From Isoetes taiwanensis (Eukaryota; Streptophyta; Lycopodiopsida; Isoetales; Isoetaceae), in NCBI GenBank assembly GCA_021234155.1, contig JAJEKV010000895.1:1-64000 (forward strand): a stretch of DNA of 64,000 bases, in the 5' to 3' direction. Position numbers and translations under genes: made by a program. Shown here piece after piece: positions 36,249 to 45,242 of the stretch. How positions within the stretch are numbered: position 1 is the stretch's first letter; every line of letters starts with the position of its first letter. The notes beneath the pieces are model-generated. The model made no database searches and had not been told where the DNA came from. It was given only the letters and a program-made list of their open reading frames with translations.

Positions 36249-36563
36249 ATATATAATTGATGTTAGCTAGATTCGATTTGGTACATTCCATCACCGAGGC
36301 ATCTTGAGCATCCGTTTATTTGGCCTATCTTCTACCTTTAGTAAGATATGTTTACCTCATCCGCTGCCATAGCTTGTGGTGGATAGGCATCGCAAGCATC
36401 TTCAACATAGCTTTGTGGTCGAGACCACAACAGCATTACGAGGAGCACATAGCTCTATAGAAATGTTTTGTCTAAAATTAAGGGCGAACATGGCTAAGTA
36501 AAATGCCATCATATATAATTGATGTTAGCTAGATTCGATTTTCTCTCACCGAGGCATCTTGAG
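36249..36563. repeat. local direct duplication, about 60 bp, two copies
   Basis: ATATATAATTGATGTTAGCTAGATTCGATTT, then CACCGAGGCATCTTGAGC, occurs at about 36249-36310 and again at about 36512-36563. GTCTAAAATT also precedes both. The spacing is about 263 bp. Confidence 0.8.
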
Positions 36564-37570
36564 CGGACAATTGGTATTTCAAATTCTATATAAGAACTGG
36601 AGTGCAGGTGAATAAATCTGGTTGCGTGTAAACCTCTCGCTAGGAGATGGTTTTCCAATGGTGAGTATTCCAGGTAGCAGCATGCAATATCTCGTCAATT
36701 GACCTTTTTCTCCATTTTATGGACCTTCTTTTGCAGATCTACAATACCTTATTTTTCAAGCATTCTGGACCCTGTTTTTCAAGCATTCCATCTTGCAAGA
36801 TCCTGTTCATGCCTATTAGGCTCAGTTCCAGCCATATCTGGCTCCTTCTCCATAACTTATTTTTTGATCAACTCTGTTGCACATACAATTCTGCTGGGGT
36901 CAATATTGCCAACCACAATAAACATGTTTGCAACGGTCTGATAGATGCAAAATATTGCCAATATGCAAGAATCATGTAAAACCACAGGACGTTGAAGCAT
37001 TATAATGTAACAGCCTGAACATGCGAAGCCATGAGACCAAAACCAACAGGGGATGATAAAAAACAAAATTGTCATAACTCTAAGCGTGGAATCACCTTGT
37101 TAATATTAATCAAAGTTATGTGCTTGCTGGGTGGTTAGGTTAGATTGTGTATATAGCAAATTCTTTTGTTGGATCTTAACGTATGGGTTTGAGCCTTGTT
37201 TTGCTATCTTCAATAATAAAGATGCTTAGCCAAGGATTGGATTTGTAGACCCCACCTGAAGGGGCAAAAGCCCAGTTGCTACCATGGCCAATCCAAAACT
37301 GCTACTTAGTACTAAGAAAAGGACTACTTGGTTAATGATTTTAATAGCCAAAAAACGTGCCGCTCAATTGTTTGTCAAAACAAATAGTGGTGATACATGT
37401 AACATCAATGGCAATGGTTACGTAGATCACCAACCTTGCTTATAGATTGTTTCATTACTTGGGAAGGGAGTCTTGCTTCCATCATAGCATACATTACCCT
37501 TCTATGAAATTGCAAGGTTTGGCATCCGGGAAAATTACCTAAATGCCCTTATATATGTGTATATTGTTGG

Positions 37571-37828
37571 GATGCCCTTCTAATAATTTCATTTTTATCT
37601 AAAATGCCCTTAAATTTTTTTGGGCTCCCTTAACGGTGTCGAAATTCTGGATTCGGAAAAAACAATATTGCACTTTCCCTCCATGTGTTAGGAGAGTCCA
37701 GAAAAACCAGCGTTTCACTTATCCTCCACGGTTTGCCATTGCTGCAACAGGGGCAAAAGGTTTTAAGGAGCCAAAAAAATTTTTGAGGGCATTTTAGATA
37801 AGATTGAAAATATTTTAGAAGGGCAATC
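37571..37828. mobile_element. MITE with about 64-bp imperfect inverted repeats
   Basis: The left arm 37571-37632 (GATGCCCTTCTAATAATTTC, then TTATCTAAAATGCCCTTAAA, then GGCTCCCTTAA) is complementary to the right arm 37763-37828 (TTAAGGAGCC, then GAGGGCATTTTAGATAAGAT, then TTAGAAGGGCAATC). The unpaired middle is about 130 bp. No target duplication is evident and no coding sequence is present. Confidence 0.8.
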
Positions 37829-38290
37829 TAGTTTCTTGACCAAAGCAATAAAAGCACTAGTATTCCCTTGACATAAAGCCTCTCTCTTCAAGGGAAGCAT
37901 TCTGCTTTCATCTAACATTCCACAAGGGATTTGAGTTTTCACTCCCAAGTTCTTCTTAAAAAAATGAGTTTTCACCCTAAGTTCTTCTTAAAAAAACTCA
38001 TCTCACAAGGGGATTTGAGTTTCACCCAAAGTTGCTTAAAAAAAAAACTTTTTTAGGACCCCTTCAATGGGTTTCCAATGCGAAGGAACCAATCTTTGTT
38101 CTTCGCTAGCCATTGCCAAATGTGATGCTGTTTCCAGAAACTTAATGCTCCATGTAGAGCATGCAACCCACCAATAGCTGTTTTAATGCTCCCATCAATA
38201 GTTGTTTTATTCTCCCCCACTTTCTGTCCGTTAGTTATTAGTAAACCCAATATCCAAGTACTTGTATTGGTTTATTTGCTCCAAAATCTC
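37829..38290 (-). mobile_element. family B LINE C-terminal relic
   Basis: The minus strand at about 37975-37830 encodes FFKKNLGVKTQIPCGML and LPLKREALCQGN, matching the segment LREELGVKIQIPYAIIL...LTLEALYQN of the family B ORF2 at 20.9 kb. Weaker similarity (GGLHALHG) continues to about 38250. AAGTTCTTCTTAAAAAAA-type blocks are locally triplicated at 37950-38050. Heavily degraded. Confidence 0.6.
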
Positions 38291-38450
38291 CCTCTTATCT
38301 CAAGATCCTACCACTAATATATGCATCTTTCCTCAAAGCTAGAAAACACAACTTTCAAAGTTTAGGCTTTAGTTCTTTTTTTTTTAAATTTTCTTTTAAA
38401 AATCTTTTGGTCGGGATATCAAATGGAAGCGATTTTTATATTTTGAGAAT

Positions 38451-38500
38451 CTCTCTCTCTCTCCTCCCTCCCTCCCTCCCTCCCTCCCTCCCTCTCTCTC
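38451..38500. repeat. (CT)n/(CCCT)n microsatellite upstream of the LINE pair
   Basis: CT repeats, then about eight CCCT units, then CTCTCTC. A second CT-rich run lies at 38555-38579, directly against the truncated LINE. Confidence 0.95.
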
Positions 38501-38579
38501 ATCGGGTGGAAGACTGTCACATGTCCGATGGGAAGGGTGGCGTGGCGTTAAAATCTCTTCTTCTTCTCTCTCTCTCTCT

Positions 38580-40598
38580 TGGAAGACTTAGAAGAAGGGT
38601 TAAGTCATCTTGCCAACGGGAAAGCGGCTGATTCAATTGGGCTGGTAGCTGAAATGTTCAAATGGGCAGGTAACTCAATACATGTTGCACTGTTGTCATT
38701 ATTTAACAATGTTTTGCGCAAAGGGTTTCCTCGCACTTGGCAGCTGAACAGAGTTATCCCCTTGCATAAAGCTGGAGATGAGAATGATCCTGGAAATTAC
38801 CGAATGATTCTGGTTAGTAGTTTATATGCCAAATTATTTCTTTGCTATCTTTGAATTGTAAATTGAGCACAGGCTGAAAAACATAATGTTAGAGCCCTTT
38901 GGATGACGGGGCTTTAGACCAAAAAGATCTACTGATTGATCATTTGGTTACTTTTCTGCGAGCTATGGTTGATTCGGTTAAGGGTAAGAAAAAACCCTTT
39001 TATGCTCTTTTTGTTGATTATGCTAAGGCATTTGACACGGTATCCCGTAGTAATTTATGGGAGAGAATGGAGGCCCTAGGGGTACCAATTAAGCTTAGAC
39101 ATGCAGTGAAGATACTTTATGATAAAGTTTTGGTACAGCTATCATCCCCTACATTGAGCAATGCTTGAGATGTGGTAGAAAGTAATATTGGAGTGAAGCA
39201 AAGGGTGCCCATTGTCGCCCACACTATTTGGCCCATTCATAGACCAACCGCAGGCTTGGATGTCCGAATATGGTGGGGAGGGACCCCATTGTTTAGATGC
39301 ATGGTTACATTTGCTCTTATATCGATGATGTTGTTCTTCTCTCCCGATTCGATTGGAAGGCATGCGAGAAGCATTTAGATCTTATTTGGCACATTTCGTG
39401 AGCAGAAAAGTATGAGGGTAAATATGTCAAAGACTAAGATGATGGTATTTGGGACAAATAAAGTAGATCATCTTAAATTCCTCTATCATGGAGAACCTGT
39501 GGAAATTGTCACCTCATATAGGTATCTAGGGATACATGTGGACAAGGGGCATATTTGGAACTTCTATTTGTTGAACATAGAGTAAATGGAGGCCTGAAAG
39601 CACTATATAGCATGCAGCATAAAAGTGGAAAAGAGAAATATGGGACTTTAGCACTGGGCGTACATTATATCAGTCTTTGGTCAAAAGGTTTTGCTCTATG
39701 GGTGTGAAGTATGGGGGCGGGATTATTTGTAGAATCCTGGAAAAAGGTTGAGAAAGTCTTGAGGAAGAAGTTCTTGAGAACATAATTGGGTACTAAAGCT
39801 CAAACTCCATATGATATCTTTGCTTGTAGAGTGTGGCATGATGCCACTAGAATTTGAAGCCTTATGCGAACAGCTTACATATCTCTCTAAGTTGCTATTG
39901 GATATGCCAGAAGATAGCTTACCAAGGCTAGCATTAGAAGAAACGAGAGACAAGGGATGGTACTCAGATATTAGGGAATGGATGAGGAAGTGGGGGATGG
40001 ACATTCATGGTATACGTGAGAATAAGGGCAATCTAAGAGAGTGGGTGCATGAGCACCTCATTAGAAGAAGCTGGAGAGTCCCGGAGACAAAAAAACATTT
40101 CTATAGACAGTATATAAACCCCACTCTCCAAGAGGCCAAATACCTCAAGGAAGGTGTGTCTTTTGGCGCCAGACAGGATGCGGCTTAGCTCCCATAGGCT
40201 TGGGGTTGAAGTAGGATGGAGTAATATTCCCCATGAATTGAGATTTTGCAAAGTATGCAATATGGGAGAAGTAGAAGATGAATTACATGTCATCGTAAGG
40301 TGCCCGTCATATTCAGGGATTCGGGATAAGTACAGTATCCATTCAAACTCCTTGCTGGAATTCTTTGATATGCCTGGACATCACATTGGGAAATACTTGA
40401 AGGAAATATTGATACAGAGAGAACAGTTAATGAGTATTAAAGATTGTAATGTTATACATGATGAGAGATGGGAAGAGTCTAATGCATTCTTGTCAGAAGA
40501 TGCATTAGAGGATATCTTTTATAACGTTGAATATGTACATTGATCGTCTCATAGACCTGGTGGTCTACAGACGTAATAAATACAACATTTCATTTCAT
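38580..40598 (+). mobile_element. family B LINE, 5'-truncated copy (first of a head-to-tail pair)
   Basis: It starts abruptly after a CT run, within RT (EDLEEGLSHLANGKAADSIG). It continues through IPLHKAGDENDPGNYR, FVDYAKAFDTVSRSNLWERM, a YxDD box as YIDD near 39312, FLYHGEPVEIV, and the C-terminal zinc cluster CKVCNMGEVEDELHVIVRC. It ends GACGTAATAAATACAACATTTCATTTCAT. The sequence is nearly identical to 43136-45157 of the next copy, but with different small indels. Stops and frameshifts break it into pieces. Confidence 0.92.
40552..40567 (+). other. 3' stem-loop of the family B LINE (copy 1)
   Basis: TAGACC-TGGT-GGTCTA is a perfect 6-bp stem with a 4-nt loop, about 30 nt before the end of the element. 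It is conserved in copy 2. Such 3' stem-loops guide reverse transcriptase in some LINE clades; that role is inferred here. Confidence 0.6.
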
Positions 40599-40642
40599 TC
40601 CTCCCTCCCTCCCTCCCTCCCTCCCTCCCTCCCTCTCTCTCT
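40599..40642. repeat. (CCCT)n microsatellite joining two LINE copies
   Basis: TCCTCCCTCCC... runs directly from the 3' end of copy 1 into CTCTCTCT and the 5' end of copy 2 (GGACGCTGGACGCT...). Confidence 0.95.
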
Positions 40643-40848
40643 GGACGCTGGACGCTAGGGTTTCTGCTGTAACTTCAGAAAGCCATAGCTCTCACATACG
40701 GTGTCAGATTGCAACGGAGTTGGGCTCGTTGGAAAGCTTATTTCGAGCTCTTTCCAATGGTGTATAATATCAATACTTTTGATGCAGTTTGACAGTATGT
40801 AATTGGCATTTTCCGGGACTGTGTACAGGATAGCGGGTAGTAGGACAG

Positions 40849-41753
40849 ATGGCAAAAAAGAAACGGACTGTAGATGGGACTGGCAGAAACAAAAAAGAGG
40901 GAACCGAGGATGCTGGGTCGTCATCAGACTCAGGTGCCGGAAGTATCAAGAAAACAGGGAACCTGGTTTTTTCTCTCCACAAAATCGAAGCTCAGAGAAA
41001 ATCGACCCGGCCCAGAGGGAGGGTACGGTGACCAAGCAAGATCATTAGATGCCGTTGGCGGATGAGGGCAGCCATGGAATTCTCAGCCCTGTCTATGAAG
41101 ACATCAATGGAGGCCTCGGTCAAAACATGGTAAGTGATTTGAAATCTTTCTTGTTAGCTCATGTGCAAGCGTAGTGGAGAAATGTCAAAGACAATATGAT
41201 AATGGAATTAGAGCGGTTCAAGAAGGGAATTAAAGCGGAATTTGAAGCTTTCAAGCAAGAGGTTTTGAGTGAAGATAGTGATTGCGAAGATGATGTAGAA
41301 GAGCGGGGAAGAAAAGGACATCTCTGGAATCCAAAAGCAATTATCGGCTTTTATAGAAGAGCAAGAAAGGAGAGAAAAAGCATTGAACATCCGTTTGATT
41401 GGCATAAGGAACGGACCAAAGAAAAGACCAAAGACATTGTTCGGGCTTTTTGTGAAAATGAAGCTGGCGGTGATAGATTCGGGCATTCTGGATGCATTTC
41501 GGATTGGCAAGCAAACCGATAGGGATCGTCACATTATTGTCAAATTCAGATCAAAGGAAGACAAGATTAAATATCTTTGAAAAAGAAGACCATGCTCAAG
41601 GGAAAGAAGATGCGGATCAATGATGATCTTACTAAGAACCAGTTTCAAGAGTACAAGGAACAGGTGCAGATCCTCAAGGAAGCAAGGCAAGAGGGGAAAA
41701 AAGCATACTGGCGACGGGGGAAGGTCATGGTGGAAAATCCAGAAAATGCATAG
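40849..41753 (+). pseudogene. family B LINE ORF1 (coiled-coil, RRM-like, C-terminal domain)
   Basis: The start MAKKKRTVDG follows about 206 nt of leader. Acidic and basic segments come next. Around 41196-41300 ELERFKKGIKAEFEAFKQEV looks like a coiled coil. Then, in another frame, FRIGKQTDRDRHIIVKFRS (RRM-like) is followed by RINDDLTKNQF and KEARQEGKKAYWRRGKVMV, the C-terminal-domain pattern known from LINE ORF1 RNA-binding proteins. At least three frame changes or stops interrupt it. The RRM/CTD assignment is by motif only. Confidence 0.65.
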
Positions 41754-41764
41754 GTATTTGAGAC

Positions 41765-44700
41765 CACTAGGATAATGTGTTGGAACATAAATTCTATTAG
41801 TCAGTATAAAATAGATGTAGTAGATGATCTATTTTCAAATGTAGATGTTTTGTTCTTCTTAGAAACTTGTGAAAATGAAGAAAAAGGCTTACCGGACATA
41901 CATGGGTTTTACTTTTGTTGCACTCCGTTTGGCACAATAAAAGGCTTTGGCGCCCTAAAAGGACATGGCGGAATTGCATGCTATGTAAGGTCGGGGCATG
42001 AAACACACAGTGAAAATAATGAATGAAAGAGGATCATTGCGGCATATCCGGGTGGAGTTACAAGGCAGAAAGGTAAGATCTTTGTGGCGGGATGTTACTT
42101 TCCACCGAGAGAATCACCAGTTTATGACTCAGACCACCTGGATCGGGATGACCCTTTTTTTTAGCTTAGAACAGGATGTGCTTTCATTGCTGCCAGATGG
42201 TGATGTTCTCTTATTAGGAGATTTCAACGGGCGCATTGCTACCAAATAAGCACTATATCGCTAGCATAGAAGGGGATCCCGTATGGGTTGAGATGCTTGA
42301 TGATAAGGAAGTATCCGGGGAAGGATGGAGTAGAACCACGGCAGAGATAGAATAAGATGGCCTACACCCCAAAGGAAACCATGTGCTTAATATGTGCGGC
42401 CGGGCTTGATTTATTGGTTTATAATGGCACCAGAGAGGTTTCAGTGCAGGTAAGTGCACATGCGTAAATGCAAGTGTTGTTGATCTCGTTCTTGCTACAT
42501 CCCGGTTTGCTTGAGCAGGTGTTACATATGTCTATAGGGGAAGAGATGGAAAAGATCTCGAGATCATACACCGATATGATTTGTGTTAAGCACCAAGAAC
42601 TACACATTCCACCGTGCACGTTGTGTCTCTAAGCCTCATAGACATTATGAAATATCATAAAGTGGAAAGCTATATGAAGAAGTGTGAGGCAAGAGCCTCC
42701 ACAACAAATTGGCCCAGTGACACTGATAAATTAAGTGATAAGATTGCAGAGTTAGTTCTAGATGTTGCCACTGATTGTTTTGTCTCACGCAGAAAGATGA
42801 AGGGGTTGCCATGCAATAGTTGGTTTGATGCGTCTTGTAGAGCAAAAAGAGAGGCATTTAAGCAGGCAAGGGGGGAAGATAGACAGAGATTAAAGAAAGA
42901 ATATTTTGCACTCACAAAATCAAAAAAGAAAAAGTATGTGTATCGAGAGGCAGGTTTTGATCCGTGACACTATAGCAGATCCCAAAAAATTCTGGAATGA
43001 GCTTAAGCCTAAGATGAAGCAGGAGACCCACCTGGAAACCACGGCTTTAGTAAGCCAAGTGCGTAAGCTGTATCACATGCCGGAGGCCAATGTCGGTGAT
43101 ATTGACTTACAGGATGTAGGCTGGTGCTTTGATTTGGAAGACTTAGAAGAAGGGTTAAGTCATCTTGCCAACGGGAAAGCGGCTGATTCAATTGGGCTGG
43201 TAGCTGAAATGTTCAAATGGGCAGGTAACTCAATACATGTTGCATTGTTGTCATTATTTAATAATGTTTTGCGCAAAGGGTTTCCTCGCACTTGGCAGCT
43301 GAACAGAGTTATCCCCTTGCATAAAGCTGGAGATGAGAATGATCCTGGAAATTACGAATGATTACGGTTAGTAGTTTATATGCCAAATTATTTGCTGCTA
43401 TGCTGAATTGTAAATTGAGCACCTGGGCTGAAAAACATAATGTTAGAGCCATTGGACAGGCAGGCTTTAGACCAAAAAGATCTACAGTTGATCATTTGGT
43501 TACTTTGCGAGCTATGGTTGATTCGGTTAAGGGTAAGAAAAAACCCCTTTATGCTCTTTTTGTTGATTCTGCTAAGGCATTTGACACGGTATCTCGTAGT
43601 AATTTATGGGAGAGAATGGAGGCCCTAAGGGTACCAATTGAGCTTAGACATGCAGTGAAGATACTTTATGATAAAGTTTTGGTACAGCTATCATCCCCCT
43701 ACATTGAGCAATGCGCAGATATGGTAGAAAGTAATATTGGAGTGAAGCAAGGGTGCCCATTGTCGCCCACACTATTTGGCCTATTCATAGACCAACTACA
43801 GGCTTGGATGTCCGAATATGGCGGGGAGGGGACTCCATTGTTTAGATGCATGGTTACATTTGCTCTTATATCTTTGATGATGTTGTTCTTCTTTCCCATT
43901 AGGTGGAAGGCATGAAGCATTTAGATCTTGTTGGCACATTTCTGTGAACAGAAAAGTATGAGGGTAAATATGTCAAAGACTAAGATGATGGTATTTGGGA
44001 CAAATAAAGTAGATCATCTTAAATTCCTCTATCATGGAGAACCTGTGGAAATTGTCACCTCATATAAGTATCTAGGGATACATGTGGACAAGGGCATAAT
44101 TTGGAACTCTATTTGTTGAGCATAGAGTAAATGGAGGCTGAAAGCATTATATAGCATGCAACAGTAAAAGTGGAAAAAGCAGAAATATGGGACTTTAGCC
44201 TCAAGCGTACATTATATCGAGTGCTGGTCCAAACAATTTTGCTCTATGGGTGTGAAGTATGAGGGCCGGGATTATCTGTAGAATCCTGGAAAAAGGTTGA
44301 GAAAGTGTAGAAGAAGTTCTTGAGAACAGAATTGGGTACTAAAGCTCAAACTCCATATGATATGCTGCTTGTAGAGTGTGGCATGATGCTACTAGAGGCT
44401 GAAGCCTTATGCAGAACGCTTACATATCTCTCTAAGTTGCTATTTGATATGCCAGAAGATAGCTTACCAAGGCTAGCATTAGAAGAAACAAGAGACAAGG
44501 GATGGTACTAAGATATTAGGGAATGGATGAGGAAGTGGGGGATGGACATTCATGGTATACGTGAGAATAAGGGCAATCTAAGAGAGTGGGTGCATGAGCA
44601 CTTCATTAGAAGAAGCTGGAGAGTCCCGGAGACAAAAAAACATTTCTATAGATAGTATATAAATCCCACTCTCCAAGAGGCCAAATACCTCAAGGAAGGT

Positions 44701-45102
44701 GTGTCTTTTGGCCGTGACGGATGATAAGCGGGGATGCGGCTTAGCTCCCATAGGCTTGGGGTTGAAGTAGGACGTTGGAGTAATATTCCCCATGAATTGA
44801 GATTTTGCAAAGTATGCAATATGGGAGAAGTAGAAGATGAATTACATGTCATCGTAAGGTGTCCGTCATACTCAGGGATTCGAGATAAGTACAGTATCCA
44901 TTCAAACTCCTTGATGGAATTCTTTGATATGCCTGGACATCACATTGGGAAATACTTGAAGGAAATATTGATACAGAGAGAACAGTTAATGAGTATTAAA
45001 GATTGTAATGTTATACATGATGAGAGATGGGAAGAGTCTAATGCATTCTTGTTAGAAGATGCATTAGAGGATATCTTTTATAACGTTGAATATGTACATT
45101 GA
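41765..45102 (+). pseudogene. family B LINE ORF2 (endonuclease, reverse transcriptase, Zn cluster)
   Basis: It opens with the APE-type endonuclease: CWNINSISQYKIDVV, FFLETCENEEKG, GHGGIACYVR and LLLGDFNGRIA (to about 42245). After a linker with KGLPCNSWFDASCRAKREA comes RT: LSHLANGKAADSIG, IPLHKAGDENDPGNY, QAGFRPKRSTVDHLV, FVDSAKAFDTVSRSNLWERM and GVKQGCPLSPTLFGLFIDQL. The YxDD box is damaged near 43868-43880 (TATATCTTTGATGATG, an insertion between Y and DD). The end carries C-X2-C-X9-H-X4-C (44806-44863). Interrupted in many places. Confidence 0.88.
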
Positions 45103-45110
45103 TCGTCTCA

Positions 45111-45126
45111 TAGACCTGGTGGTCTA
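45111..45126 (+). other. 3' stem-loop of the family B LINE (copy 2)
   Basis: TAGACC-TGGT-GGTCTA, identical to that of copy 1, about 31 nt before the end of the element. Confidence 0.6.
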
Positions 45127-45156
45127 CAGACGTAATAAATACAACATTTCATTTCA

Positions 45157-45242
45157 TCTCTCCCTCTCCCTCTCCCTCTCCCTCTCCCTCTCCCTCTCCC
45201 CCTCTCCTCTCCCTCTCCCCTCTCTCTCTCTCTCTCTCTCTC
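45157..45242. repeat. (CTCTCC)n/(CT)n microsatellite after the LINE pair
   Basis: About ten CTCTCC-type units, then roughly twelve CT units. It abuts the 3' end of the LINE. Confidence 0.95.

Larger units (their letters stand above)
32986..37570. other. long spacer downstream of DDR4 with minor repeats
   Basis: No gene is supported, although 33.62-34.09 kb is open on both strands. Visible items: a 40-bp block with CACATAATGCTTAGTATACG at about 33120 and again at about 33335; ATATGAAATACG three times between 34770 and 34875; a 35-T run at 34969-35003; another T run near 36165-36177. The first few hundred bases must hold the DDR4 3' UTR and poly(A) signal, which I cannot place. Confidence 0.4.
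40643..45157 (+). mobile_element. family B LINE, nearly full-length copy (second of the pair)
   Basis: About 4.5 kb with a 5' UTR of about 200 bp, ORF1 (40849-41753) and ORF2 (about 41765-45102). It ends in the same ...CATTTCAT as copy 1, followed by a (CTCTCC)n tract. Both frames contain several stops and indels, so it is not active as written. It is the best source for the layout of this LINE lineage. Confidence 0.92.
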
